Assembly: GCF_037126465.1 (NCBI RefSeq)
Contig: NC_088204.1
Location: forward strand, 63,425,807 to 63,489,806
Length of the DNA: 64,000 nt
Direction: 5' to 3'
DNA from: Ornithodoros turicata
Taxonomy: Eukaryota; Arthropoda; Arachnida; Ixodida; Argasidae
Positions 44,018-55,361 of this stretch are shown here, piece after piece (within the stretch, counting starts at the first letter, position 1; each line of letters opens with the position of its first letter). Below the pieces are notes generated by a model. It was not told the DNA's origin. It did no database searches and saw only the letters and a list, made by a program, of their open reading frames with translations. Made by a program: the position numbers and the translations under genes.

Positions 44018-44489
44018 TAGGGCGCTACTCATCGGCTCGCGAGATCTGCATCATGATTGGACGATGGAAATTGGACGAATTTTGAACGGGCAGAAGCGGA
44101 CATACGACTACCATAGCAGACAACAGCAACAGCTCCTATGAAAACGCGTAGGATGAGGATGATGATAGCAACGCTAGAAAGAAGCATCTCTCTTGGGACA
44201 TCAAAGATGCAAAATCAAAGAATTTGATCTTACGGGTTGTTTATATCGATGCCTTCCAGTCCATTCTTCCTGTACCGTGCCTTGAGCAGCTTGATTTGGG
44301 GATTTTGGTAAGCGTACACGGCAATGAAGCGAAGTTCTGGAAGGATAACGTTCACGGCAGTCGAATGTTTCATGCAGCGGAACTGAAGGACAGGTTGGTA
44401 CATGCGACGCCGTTCCAATGCAACCTGAATGTAGATGAACAAAGATAATCGTAAGATGAGTAGAAACAGGGTCGATTCGTGTAAGGCTA
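44018..44489. other. Unassigned DNA between MITEs
   Basis: A plus-strand open frame of 74 codons at 44224-44448 and its minus-strand shadow have no recognised features. No gene is supported. Confidence 0.3.
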
Positions 44490-44686
44490 CACTCTTAGAA
44501 ATGAACTTCACCGCATAGCACGCTCCTAGCCAGCCATCATATCGAATGATATCGTTGTCTGCCGTGATTTGTTGAAAACGGGAGGCGTACGCCTCCCGTT
44601 TTCAGCAAATCAGGGCAGCTAACGATATCATTGGTATGATGGTTGGCTAGGAGCGTGCTATGCGGTGAAGTTCATTTCTAAGAGTG
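44490..44686. mobile_element. Hairpin MITE, loop-less form (197 bp)
   Basis: TA flanks at 44488-44489 and 44687-44688. The arms meet at gtacgcctcccg with the whole loop deleted, so it is an almost perfect palindrome. Confidence 0.87.
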
Positions 44687-44701
44687 TACTTGACAGCCCT
44701 A

Positions 44702-44950
44702 CACTCTTAAAAATGAACTTCACCGCATAGCACGCTCCTAGCCAAACATAATCTCGAATGATATCGTTATCTGCCCTGATTTGTTCAAAGTGGTAGGCGG
44801 ACGCCTTTTCTGTGACACTTATGCGGTTCATAATTGTCACAAAAATGGCGTACGCCTCCCGCTTTCAACAAATCAGGGCAGATAACGATATCATTCGAGA
44901 TGATGGTTGGCTAGGAGCGTGCTATGCGGTGAAGTTCATTTTTAAGAGTG
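44702..44950. mobile_element. Hairpin MITE, canonical (249 bp)
   Basis: TA flanks at 44700-44701 and 44951-44952. The loop is in inverted order relative to the copy at 24201. Confidence 0.88.
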
Positions 44951-44994
44951 TAGCAGAAATCCAATATGTTATCATTTTTCCATTACAGAAAAGA

Positions 44995-45560
44995 TTTTAA
45001 CTTGCTGGCTGTGACACTTTTTGTATAGATGAATCCGATAGGTCCGTATCTTCACCACATATAGAGCACGCTGCTAGCCAACCATCACCCCCAATGACAA
45101 CGTTCTCGTTCCTGATTTGTTGATAACGGGAGGCGTTGCCTATTATGTGGCGCTATTATGTACTGCATTATGACTACAAAATTATCTCCGCCTCCCGTTT
45201 TCAACAGATCAGCGACGAGAACGTTGTCATTCGGGATGATGATTGGATAGAAGCGTGCCATGTGGCGAAGTTCATTTTGAGTGTAAAGTAGAACGTTATG
45301 TGTACCTTCGCGTTGGCGTGTGATGGGGTGCTACAATTCTTCAGATGACGTAACAATGGATAGAGGTATCTGGATGGCGGTGTGTCTACACGCCCGTATC
45401 AAAAAAAAAAAAAAAACGTGCGTTTTTGTGTTAACGCTGCACACGTTATGAACGAGGAGAATCGAACAATAACTTGTAAGTAGAATTACGAATCCTAGAA
45501 GAATAACGCTGCATCTATTACAGCCGTAACTAAGTGCATGCAGATTGGAGTTTTTACCTC
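44995..45560. repeat. Dispersed repeat R1, copy 2 (inverted)
   Basis: This is the inverse of 23440-24150: ttttaacttgctggctgtgacac at the left, then the MITE variant, the gtagaacgttatgtgtaccttcgcg flank, an A tract at 45401-45416, and gcatgcagattggagtt at the right. It has no SINE at the point where the 23-kb copy has one. Confidence 0.75.
45045..45291. mobile_element. Hairpin MITE, variant subfamily
   Basis: It lies within R1 copy 2. Arm tips are gggaggcg(t/g) and the right terminus is ccatgtggcgaagttcattttgagtg. Confidence 0.75.
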
Positions 45561-45666
45561 CTTTAATGGCTCGTTTAATGCTGAAGAATTTATGGATATC
45601 AATTCTTGGAACAACAAGACGAGAACCACGACAGGAGAGTCACCACGTGAATCGCCTAAGGTATTA

Positions 45667-45917
45667 CACTCTTAGAAATGAACTTCACCGCATAGCACGC
45701 TCCTAGCGAACCATGATCTCGAATGATATCGTTATCTTCCACGATTTGTTGAAAACAGTAGGCGTACACCTTTTTCGTGACAATTATGAACAGCATATAA
45801 GTGTCACAAAAAAGGCGTATGCCTCCCGTTTTCAACAAATCAGGGAAGATAATGATATCATTTGAGATGATGGTTGGCTAGGAGCGTGCTATGCGGCGAA
45901 GCTTATTTTTAAGAGTG
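45667..45917. mobile_element. Hairpin MITE, canonical (251 bp)
   Basis: TA flanks at 45665-45666 and 45918-45919. The loop again has gtgacaattatgaacagcat paired with aagtgtcac. Confidence 0.87.
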
Positions 45918-45977
45918 TATGTGAATCGTACCTTGCCTATGCTGTGTAATTGCATCCGACAGCACTCTGTCAGACCT

Positions 45978-46171
45978 GCGCTTTTAAAAATGAACTTCAC
46001 CGCATAGCACGCTCCTAACCAACCATCATCTAGAATGATATCGTTATCGTTATCGTTGAAAACGGGAGGCGTACGCCTTCCGTTTTGAACAAATCAGGGC
46101 AGATAACGATATCATTCGAGATTATGGTTGGCGAGGAGCGTGCAATGCGGTGAAGTTCATTCTTAAGAGTG
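45978..46171. mobile_element. Hairpin MITE, loop-deleted, degenerate left end
   Basis: The left terminus reads cttttaaaaatgaac; the right reads gttcattcttaagagtg. The left arm has a small gttatc duplication near 46043. The loop is missing. Confidence 0.8.
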
Positions 46172-46524
46172 TGCTTTATATCTGACATGACATGAACGAG
46201 GTGAAATGTTAGGCCTTTCTCACGAAATCTGTCCCTTGGGATTTTCTAGTACAGCGTATGCAATCAAAAGCGCTAAACAGATACAGCACACGGACAAGAC
46301 AGACAGAACATGAAGCGCACTTAAAAAAAAAATATTTCTTCGCATGCAGCTTGTGTCCCCTTCACCGAATTGCTGGCATGTTCGGCCAGGGTTGAACCGT
46401 CTACTTTTGGTTCAGTAGTAATGATGGTGGTAATAGTAGCAGGCAGCAGTATAGTATTTGTACTAATTGTAGTAGGTAGCTGCTCAAAGCTAGGGGTGGT
46501 GGCAGCAGTCCTTAGTAGTAGCAG
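46172..46524. other. Unassigned intergenic DNA
   Basis: An A tract lies at 46322-46331. Degenerate gtagta-type simple repeats lie near 46420-46515. No gene. Confidence 0.3.
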
Positions 46525-46735
46525 AGGACAACAGGATGGAGTGGGGGACACGGGGGCAGTGTGTGTCCTAGGACGACTTCAGGGGGAACGAATGTCGGCG
46601 CAGTTTCCCCTGAAGTCGGCCCAGGACGCATACTAACCCCATGTCGCCCACTCCTTCCTGCTACACTCTCTCCACCTGTCGGCATCCTTATGCCGCTCAT
46701 AGTCACATTTGCTTTGCGGCGCTAACACGGAACAA
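46525..46735 (-). repeat. SINE-related repeat with alternative end
   Basis: On the minus strand it starts gttagcgccgcaaagca, as at 12345 on the plus strand, and reaches the core tgcgtcctgggccgacttcagggg. A second inverted core (cctaggacgacttcagggggaac) lies at 46567-46590, so the two cores form a hairpin. It shares the core with the 18388 SINE family in reverse relation. Confidence 0.55.
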
Positions 46736-46758
46736 AAAGAGTTGGGGCAGCAGTAGTA

Positions 46759-47007
46759 CACTCTTAAAAATGAACTTCACTGCATAGCACGCTCCTAGCC
46801 AACCATAATCTCGAATGATATCGTTATCTGCCGTGATTTGTTGAAAACGGGAGGCGTACGCCTTTTCTGTGACACTTATGCTGTTCATAATTGTCACAGA
46901 AAAGGCGTACACCTCCCGTTTTCAACAAATCAGGGCAGATAACGATATCATTCGACATTATGGTTGGCTAGGAGCGTGCTATGCGGTGAAGTTCATTTTT
47001 GAGAGTG
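46759..47007. mobile_element. Hairpin MITE, canonical (249 bp)
   Basis: TA flanks at 46757-46758 and 47008-47009. Loop order is gtgacacttatgctgttcataattgtcac. Confidence 0.88.
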
Positions 47008-47282
47008 TAGTAGCAGCAACAGTATAGTCTAGTGGTAGGTGGATGTGAGATCACCTACCAGCGGAGGCTGTTCAGACGTTTGGACTAGGGGACGGGAGCC
47101 TGGGCATGTCTCCTGTAATGCCATCAGACAATGGAATGGGAAACGGGAAATGTGAACAAAGGTTTGTTTAAAGTGCGACTCGAGTTCGGTTCTGCTTGTT
47201 CTTTTAGTGTGTTCTAGCTTTGTAATATGTGCCTCGAAATATTTACGGCTCTCGCTTTAGGGCTTCTGCTTAGATCGATCTA

Positions 47283-48594
47283 CGAGGGGTGTTCAAGTCA
47301 AACCGGGCCTCTTCGTTTTTCGCAAAAGTAAAATGAACTTACAGGCGAGAAATTAGTTTTTTTTTAAAGATATTTTTCAACGTAATCTCCAGCTGCACTA
47401 ATGCACTTGTCCCAGCGTTTCACGAGGGCTTGGATGCCAGCAGCGTACAAATTCTTGCCGGCGCGCAGCAGCCATGATCGGACGGCATTCTTGACCTCGT
47501 CGTCGCAGCTGAAGTGGCGGCTCCCAAGAAACGCCTTCAGTGGCCTCAAGAGATGGAAATCGCTGGGGGCGAGGTCTGGACTGTAAGGGGGGTGTGGAAG
47601 CAACTCCCAACCAACTGCCTGTAAGGTGCGTGTCGTGAGATGCGCGGTATGCAGGCGTGCATTGTCCTGTAGGAGGAGCACTCCTATGGTGATGAGGCTC
47701 GGCTGCGTTTGCTTCAGCGCCTTATGCACATCCCTGAGAACCTGGCAGTAATATGCACTATTGATGGTGGTACCGCTGGGCAGATAATCAACATGAACAA
47801 CGCAGCCTTGTCCCAGAAAACCGTGGCCATGACCTTACCCGCAGACGGAGTGCTTGGAGACTGCTTGGCAGCTGGCGATCCCGGATGCTTCCACTGTTTT
47901 GATGCGCGTTTAGACTCAGGAGTGAAATGGTGCACCCACGTTTCATCGCACGTGATGATCCGATCAAGGAACGGCTGTCCTTCAGTGTTGAAACGGTACC
48001 TTAGCTCTTGGGAGATTTCCAGTCTTCCCTGGAGGTCAAACACGAAGAGCTGCCTCGGGACCCAACCGACACTGACTTTCCGAAACTCGAGGTGTACATG
48101 AATGATAGTGTTCAACGCTCCCAAACAAAGGTCCGTCTTTTGAGCCAGTTAGAGAAATGTTATCCGTTGGTCCTTGAGGATCAGGCGCTGCACAAGTTGG
48201 ATGTTCTCAGGAACTCTGAGACTGGAGCTCTGAGCCGCCCCGGCCGGGACCGTCCTGTACTGATGTATGCCGTCTCGGAACCGTTTGCACCACTCAAACG
48301 CTTTGCCGCGGCTAAGTGTATCGCGGCCATACTGAGCCTGAAGTCGTCGGTGAATTTCAGATGACTTTACGCCTTCATTCACGAGAAACTTCATGACAAT
48401 TCGCTGTTCGATATGCGCACTCACCTCGTTATCGGCTATCTTGTCCAGGACGTGTTTCTTGTTTTACACGGACTTTAGACCACCACGTGGTGAACGCGGA
48501 AGCTGTCACGTGTGAAAATGACGAAAAAGAAGTAGCGCGAGCTATTTCTAAACTTCGGAGGCAGACAGTCCGGGTTTGGCTTGAACACTCCTCG
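47283..48594 (-). mobile_element. mariner element (1312 bp)
   Basis: The termini CGAGGGGTGTTCAAGTCAAAC and, inverted, CGAGGAGTGTTCAAGCCAAAC are flanked by TA at 47281-47282 and 48595-48596. Length and TA duplication are standard for mariner. The transposase inside is broken. Confidence 0.92.
47364..48424 (-). pseudogene. mariner transposase (D,D34D), broken
   Basis: From an ATG-like start near 48424 the frame gives an HTH-type N-terminus (VMKFLVNEGVKSSEIHRRL, then KAFEWCKRFRDG). A stop at 48151-48149 interrupts it in frame. The same frame resumes with a VSVGWVPRQL segment and a CDETWVHHF box (first catalytic Asp) near 47950. Near 47725 a frameshift moves to the frame with QDNARLHTA (second Asp) and YSPDLAPSD (third Asp), separated by 34 residues. 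The end is at 47364. One stop and one frameshift make it inactive. In its family it cuts and pastes the element at TA. Confidence 0.88.
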
Positions 48595-48596
48595 TA

Positions 48597-51500
48597 CCTT
48601 CGACGGATCGCTGGATTGCTCACTTCTGGTGCTGAAGTGTCATTCGAATGCCTACAAAGTGCTCAGCTTTAATAGGGTTGTGGAGGAGATGGTATGGTTC
48701 TAACCTGCGGTGATGGAATGTCCCAGCGGACAGATGTTCGTGGCCTCACGCGAGGATGGTGCCGGTAGAACGGGCTGGCAGGTGCAGTGGCGCGCAGCAG
48801 CAGAGGCACGTCTTCATTGTCATCCACGGGCCGCCACATCACTCTCTCCCCTTCAGACGCGGAGCGGTGGAGAGCTAGTAGTTTAGGTTCGCGGATACAT
48901 GAAGAGGAGAAAGAGGTGCGGCACGTGGAACAGGGACGGCTGGTGATGTGGCAGGGAGGTGGTGTTCCTCTACAGGGTTTTTGGGAACCGGTTGAACACG
49001 GCCAGTACGATCATTTAGGAGAGAAGGGAGGTATGCCGACACGATGGATCCCATCTATATTCAACAGCAGACAAGTATTCTGTGGATGGCGTAATGGCTC
49101 CTTACAAAGCTTTGTCCCTGGAAGACTTCGCCGAGCGTTAGTATTTCTTGCTCATCAGAGGCCACACAATCGCCATGGAAAATACAGGAGAAGTCTGTCG
49201 CCGCTGGTTCGAATGTCATTCCGTGGGGGAGGGGGGGGGGAGGGAGGGCTGCTGTGATGATTTGAACTGTTCAAAGGTTATATTTCGTATATTCTACAGT
49301 GTCCTGTCCGTGAACTACACAAATGGAAGTATGTTTGTTTCTGCGAACAATAATATCATGGGGAATGTCTCCTTCTGCTCTGGAAGAAAGATGGGACGAC
49401 ATGTGTCTTAACGGTGTTCCAGTCTGGTTCTCGCGGAAAATCTTTCTGGCGAGGACACGATCTGTTCCTTCCCTATCGCCCAGGCAGCGACCGTTATACA
49501 CGCTGCTCTGGTAAGACTCTCTAATGACGACACATGGCAGCGATTAGGAACTCGTTGGCACTCCTGGTACTTTGTAATGTCAAGTTTGCAGGTTTCTTTG
49601 CAAGATTCGCTGCACTACACTCCAAACCTTTCGCATACCAAATGAAGTGCAAACGGCATACTAAATGTCTAAGGTTATAAAGCCGCAAAAACAACATTCC
49701 CTGAGGAAGGTAGCACCTCCTCCAGCCTGAAAAGTGCGGACGAAGACGAGGGCAACACGGCTTAGGACGACACTCCTCAGACTCAAGAAGACTCTACCTT
49801 CCTTACATATAAACGAGCTGGCATGCTCTTTCTGTGTTCAACGTTCCCTGTTATGTGTAAATTGTGTGAAAATCTGGGACTCATCGTGACCATACACAGG
49901 ACGGCTTCGAAGAAGGCGGGACGGTCAGCTTTAAGCGATCGAAGTGTATGGGTTCACGCATCCATGATGATCCCGACCTCAGTCCCAAGTGATGCATGTA
50001 CTCCGGAGCTGCGATATACAAGGAGAGAACGTGTATAAATGTTGAGGCTACCACTATCTATATTTACGATTCATTAACTTTTATGTACGCCGGTCACATA
50101 ATTCATGCCCCTCAAAATTGGAAAGGGCTGGCTGTCGAAAAAAAAAACAACAAAAAAACAGCTACGTTTGGCGGAATGCGACGTGGCGTTGCCGAGCTCC
50201 GCTCCAGTAATTGTGCAAACATAGGCTACGCAATCTAGGTGCACCAGCCTACTCATACTCCACCCTTCATCCAGAGAGTGGCGTATGCCAGACTGCTCTG
50301 GGGCGTACGAGAGGGCGGCAGACGTGGAAGCAGATGGACATGTTTCGTAAGCGCCAATATGTTACATGTTTCCTTTAAAAGCACGCATTCTGGCAGGTGT
50401 TTTCGTAACATAACCAGTTCAGACGTCACACTCTGAAGCATGCGAGCGCATGCATTGTGACTCGGAAGCGTTAAGCGTCCGCCTGAGCCAGTCAGCACAT
50501 CTTAAGATTTGTGGCCGGACTTGGCATGCAGGAGTTAACCTATCCCGAAGTATAGTTCACTTGATGTGCATGAATCCACATGAAGTCACAGCTTGTTTAC
50601 TTGTTTGGTTCCACGTGCAGAATTCATGGAGTATCGAGACATTCAATGCATTTTATGTTTGTGTGTGATGGGCAGAACCGAGCTTTTTTTCGTATTTGTG
50701 GGCGACATAAACATCTGTTTGAAGAGCACAAACATTCTGCTTTGCTTAGTATTATTCAACCCCAAAGTGAACGTCATGCAAAGTCACGCGGTCGAGAGGA
50801 TAATCGTGTTCAAGCCAGTACATGACATTCTCCGGTAGACATAAACAAGCCCCCACCACAACTTCCGATCCTTCCGCGACTAACGACGCTCGGAACCAGC
50901 CACCATGTAGAATTATATCTTCCGCTTTCCTGATTTGTTGAAAACTGGAGGAACTGGAGATAAACTGGAAGATCTTCCTGCGCTAAAGCTCTCAATGCAA
51001 GACGCACATAACTTTAGAAGTACAACTGTTGTGAATCTACGAAACACTCGTTAAACTGGGAAGCATCTGATCCACGCTGCTCAGTATAAACGCAACTACA
51101 ACGCATTTCTAACGCCAGAAGAGGCAAAGGCGTCCGTTCTCTTTAGAGTCGAGACAAACATTACTTCATTCTAGAAAAACAGCTTATTTGCAGTGAGAGG
51201 GAGAGAGAGAGAAGGAAGAGTCTTCCTTCCCAGAAAGACAGGGAGCTACCTCACCTTCATGTCCCCCCTCATGGATGTCATTCTTCATGCTGTGTACATC
51301 CTCGGGGCGCGTATATTAAACACCAAGGGCTGCAACATTTCGTGGATCAATTCCGCAACACAGCGATTTCGAGCGTAAGGTCTCACGGGACTCGAATGCT
51401 CCTGCCACGTACATTTGTTTCAATTAGAATGAAAGTTTCGAACCACCAGGGGTTCAAACACACAGGTTCCGGTTACCGGTCACAGATATTGCAGGCTTTT

Positions 51501-52004
51501 TCCGGCCGCCAGTCCATCAACAACCATTCTTTATCCAGGTATACAACTATAGGCGCTGGGAAGCTTGAAGGGGCACTAAAGTGTAAAAATTCCTCCTGTC
51601 GAAACGCATGATGGCGTTGCCTTGACGGCAATACAAAAGGAACATGAACGTGACATCAAAGGAACGTGTTTGTGTCAAGGTAACATCGTCTTTCATTCCA
51701 CGACCAGATAAGCGCTGTAGTGCCCTTTTTTACGTTCGTCCTTCTGTGTTTCCTTGACTCGGCTACAACTACAGCTGTATCTCAGAAATCTGTTGGGCAT
51801 AGTGAACAAACCTCTACCCGAGAAACGTCACCATGACGTTGGTAGACAGACTAAAACCGAAACAAATCGGAAGGAGAGGGCTGGGTTCCACGAATGGGCA
51901 CTTGTTCGCTGCCGTCACGCCGTGCCGCTGACGTTACTTGTTTACAAACGGGGAGAGGTCTATTGCGTCTTCCCTTATGTGGTAAAAGGCGTTCCTTTAA
52001 CAGT
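48597..52004. other. Unassigned intergenic DNA
   Basis: I see no supported gene in this 3.4-kb stretch. A plus-strand frame at 48787-49257 is Arg/Ser/Gly-rich and ends in a G run (49230-49246); it lacks family features. An aaaaaacaacaaaaaaac tract lies at 50140-50159. A fragment of hairpin-MITE arm (ctgatttgttgaaaactgga) lies near 50930. A (GA)n run lies at 51199-51213. Confidence 0.35.
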
Positions 52005-52009
52005 GTATT
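52005..52009. repeat. Target duplication (gtatt), left
   Basis: An exact 5-bp match to 58321-58325, on the far side of the 3' LTR. Confidence 0.85.
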
Positions 52010-52530
52010 TGTAAGTGCGGGTCGCCTGTCGCCTATGTATACACCGCGATGCGGAGAGGTGGCTCCAGAACGTCGGCTCGCACTCATTAGAAAGACTCTA
52101 AATCCCCATCGCACGAGGGAAGTATAATAGGGAAGGAATTCCTCTTGTCCCTGAAGGCAGGGATTCAAGGGCGCCAACCACGGAACTGGTGTTGGCCAGT
52201 TGAGCCGCCAAGGACAACCGAGGTTTGGCGGAAGCCAGCGCGAGTTCGCTGGGCAGTTTTGGCTGGAGAGTTGGAGTAGACGGGTAAATTGCATCCCTCA
52301 TCGGCTGAGTGGATGAACCCTCCTACCTCCGCAGCCCCTACTCCGACGCTTTGGTAGCGCCGTTATTGTCATGTCGCGTAACAAGTGATTTTGCTATATG
52401 CTGGTACAATAAACTTGTGCCTCCATCGCTACCGACCAAGTCGTCCCCTGGTTAGTTCATCCCTGCTGCGGAGAGCACGGCGCGGGAAAGTGTATGAACG
52501 GGCTCGGATCATGAGGAGCAACTTATTACT
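52010..52530 (+). repeat. 5' LTR (521 bp)
   Basis: It starts TGTAAGTGCGG and ends CTTATTACT. An AATAAA signal lies at 52408-52413. It is the same length as the 3' LTR and differs at four positions by direct reading. Confidence 0.95.
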
Positions 52531-52548
52531 GGCGCAGTCGACTGGATC
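52530..52548 (+). other. Primer-binding site
   Basis: TGGCGCAGTCGACTGG follows the LTR end directly. It begins with the TGG that pairs with the CCA end of a tRNA. The tRNA used cannot be named without a tRNA set. Confidence 0.7.
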
Positions 52549-52703
52549 CTGCCCCGAGTTCTTCTCAGCAAGTGCGCTCCATCATCTGCGGAAGCTCGAA
52601 GACATCGACATTGTGGTGTAAGGCTTCAAGCGGTTCCCTCTGGCAACGTGAACTTCGGCACCGGCACATACAGGGTCACTGGGTGTGACAAAGCATCGGT
52701 GGA

Positions 52704-53580
52704 GTGCTGAAGGCTGCTACGGCGACCACAGGAAGAGGAGGCAAAGCAGTGATTGGAGGTGAGCTCTTTCTCTTCGTTCGTTTTGCGGGCGACGGCACGC
52801 TAGCACTGCAATGGCAGGTCCCAAAACGCGAAGCGCGAAAGACGGGGAGACGGGTGATGGGTACCGAAAGTATACCCGATGGCGGAGATGTGAGCGACAC
52901 GGAGACTGAAGCGTCGGACCTCCGTACGAAATTGGCAATAGAAAAAGAGAAGACGCAACAACTTATGTTGCAGGTCCAACTGGAGGAGTTGAGGCGAGCA
53001 GCTGATGCGCGAGAAGATGACAGAATGTCTCTGTCGAGAGGACAAACTTACGGGAACGACCCGTTGCGATATTTCTCTAAAATGCTTCAGGGAGCTATAC
53101 CAAAATTTCCGGCAGACGCGGAAACGCCGGTTTGGTTCGATACGGTAGAGCGAGTCTTCGAGAAATACGCGGTACCTGCAGACGTCAGGGCACATTTAAT
53201 GTACCCAGTAATCGCTAGTAAAATGGGCTATCTTTGCTCCAGGCTGGACGGCGAACAGTTCACGTTTGAGTCCCTTAAGTCGACAGTACTCAAAGAATTA
53301 AGACTTTCGCCTAGTGAATACCGGAGGAGGTTTCTCAGTGCCACGAAAGAAAAGAAGGAGACCTGGAAACAGTTCGCAAGGCGTCTCGGTAGTTACCTGA
53401 CGTACTACATCGAGGCCAGAGAGATTAAGGACATAGACAAACTAGTGGAATTGCTAGTTGCAGATCAGCTGAAAACAACGATCGGCACAAACGCAATAAA
53501 GTACGTAACGCTTCGAGAGGGTGACGGATGGCTAGACGCCTTCAAAATTGCCGAGCTCTCGCCGTACACGACGAAGCGGA
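52704..53580 (+). CDS. gag, capsid part (Gmr1-like element)
   Basis: The first good ATG in this frame is at 52857 (an MGTESIPDGG start). A coiled-coil-like Glu/Leu/Gln-rich stretch follows (residues about 20-60 from that ATG). The retrotransposon-gag-type helical domain comes next, with PVWFDTVERVF, AHLMYPVI, SPSEYRRRF and WKQFARRLGSYL segments. Near 53530-53570 coding sense passes to the -1 frame, which holds the nucleocapsid. This may be a -1 frameshift used by the element or a mutation in this copy; the present data cannot separate them. The product would form the particle shell. Confidence 0.78.
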
Positions 53581-54736
53581 GAGGAAACTCCCCAACCCCG
53601 CGGCTACTCAAGTGTCGCATTCGCTCGAGGACCTCGACGCGGCGACTCCGAGACCCCAGCGTAACGAACAAGCCGGAGCATCGCAAGTGCGCGAGCAACC
53701 AAACGCGAGAACCCAAGGCCGGTTTCGCGGGCATAACAATCAGAGGGCATGCTTCGAATGCGGCGGCACTGGCCACCGAAGGGCCGATTGCCCACGTCTG
53801 CGTCGCGCAGGTGCGGCCAGCTACGGAACGCCGAACACTTCGAATGGGCTAATGGGGGCAGGGGCCGCAGCTCCGCTAACAGCTCGTGTGGCAATATTTG
53901 GAACGACCGGCGTCCCACTTTCGCCTCTTCAGCAAACCCAAATTCTCTGCGGAAATCGGACCATCGACGCAACTGTCGACACGGGCAGCGAAATCACCGT
54001 CGTGAGAGAGAGCGTGATTCCGAGCGGGATAGGCGAAAGGGGTGGATCCATTGTCCTAGAGTCCGCGTTCGACAACAAGGTCAAAGCTAAGCTGGCCACC
54101 CTCCCGCTTAGGCTACTTGCGGTAAACAATAACCCCAGCGAGATCGACGACAGCGTGTCGATACTGTGCGCCATAACCGACGAGCTCTCTCCCAGGACCG
54201 ATTGTTTATTATCAGCCGACGATTGGGAGACATTGCGAAAGGCCTGTCACAGCGACTCGGTTTACGGTAGTCGTGCGAAGAGTGAACTGTTTGGGGTACC
54301 GAGTGATAGCACGCCGACCACTGGTAACGGGGAAGGGCGCGAACAGCTGAACGCTCCGAAGTGGGGAGCGACGTCCCGAGCGCAGACGCCAACAGAGTCG
54401 CACCCGGGCAATCGGGCTGAGGATATGCACGACTTTTTGACCCCCGAAGTTTGGATGACGCTATGGGGGAACGACACAACTAGTGGCGGCACCAACGAGA
54501 TCCCGGTACACGCGGCGCGAGTGAATGAGGTCAGTTTGACGAGCGCAGGCCACAGCGGTAGTACAGGAGAGGACGAGGGGTATGATAAACCCGTAGCTAG
54601 GGCCGACGAGTTTAAGAGAGCGCAAATAGCAGACGCTACACTCACGGAAGCGTTCCAAGACGCGACCAAGGGAAGGAACGGAATGTATCTGCAAGACGGG
54701 ATTCTCTACCACAGCGACAAGGTAACCCGTAGCTAG
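53528..54736 (+). pseudogene. Nucleocapsid and protease part of pol
   Basis: The frame carries a CFECGGTGHRRADC zinc knuckle at 53750-53791. The aspartic protease follows with an ATVDTGSEITVV active site (Asp codon at 53978). An extended linker leads to a conserved IADATLTEAFQDAT segment, the usual lead-in to the integrase zinc domain. The frame ends at a stop at 54734-54736 that exists only because of the 136-bp tandem duplication starting at 54724. The protease would process gag and pol polyproteins. Confidence 0.82.
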
Positions 54737-54859
54737 GGCCGACGAGTTTAAGAGAGCGCAAATAGCAGACGCTACACTCACGGAAGCGTTCCAAGACGCG
54801 ACCAAGGGAAGGAACGGAATGTATCTGCAAGACGGGATTCTCTACCACAGCGACAAGGT
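54588..54859 (+). repeat. 136-bp tandem duplication inside pol
   Basis: Bases 54588-54723 are repeated at 54724-54859 with no clear difference. The unit length leaves a remainder of one when divided by three, so the second unit is read in a shifted frame and brings a stop. The lack of divergence points to a recent event. Confidence 0.93.
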
Positions 54860-55361
54860 AATGGGAAGGGCCGAAGGGCCGCAAGGGGAAGGGCCGTTGC
54901 GCAGCTGGTGTTGCCGCAGGCGCGACGGGGTGAAGTGTTGCAACTCGCACACGAGTCCCCGTGGGGCGGACATCTGGGCGCTCGCAAAACTACCGCACGC
55001 ATAAAATACAGCTTTTATTGGCCCTGTATCGAGGCTGATGTTAGGCGACACTGTGCATCTTGTCATGGGTGCCAAGTTAGGGCAGATAAACGCAAGGATG
55101 ACCGCATCCCGATAACGCCACTCACGCGCCCTGAGAGACCGTTTCAGTGCATAAATGTAGACATCATAGGCCCCATCGAACCACCGTCGTCCCGCGGCCA
55201 TAGATACGCGTTGTGCGCGGTGGACCTACACACAAGGTGGCCCGAGGTCATATGTATGTGGTCACTGACAGCGAAAGCAACGTGTGATGCACTGCTCGAG
55301 GTTTTCAGTCGTACGGGCATCCCAGAAATAATCTGTAGCGGGGACCAATTTTACTGCTGCG
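54860..55361 (+). pseudogene. Integrase, N-terminal and core part
   Basis: The frame holds the HHCC zinc domain (HESPWGGHLG with H...H, then CASCHGC) and the core start NVDIIGPI with the first catalytic Asp at 55160-55162. ALCAVDLHTRWPEV and FSRTGIPEIICS segments follow. At about 55339-55343, exactly where the second catalytic Asp is expected after CS, bases are missing. The coding sense moves to the frame of the next entry, so that Asp is absent. Confidence 0.85.

Noticed and set aside
48787..49257. Plus-strand 156-codon frame as a gene
   Set aside because: It has Arg/Gly/Ser bias, ends in a G homopolymer, and shows no start context, motif or splice support.
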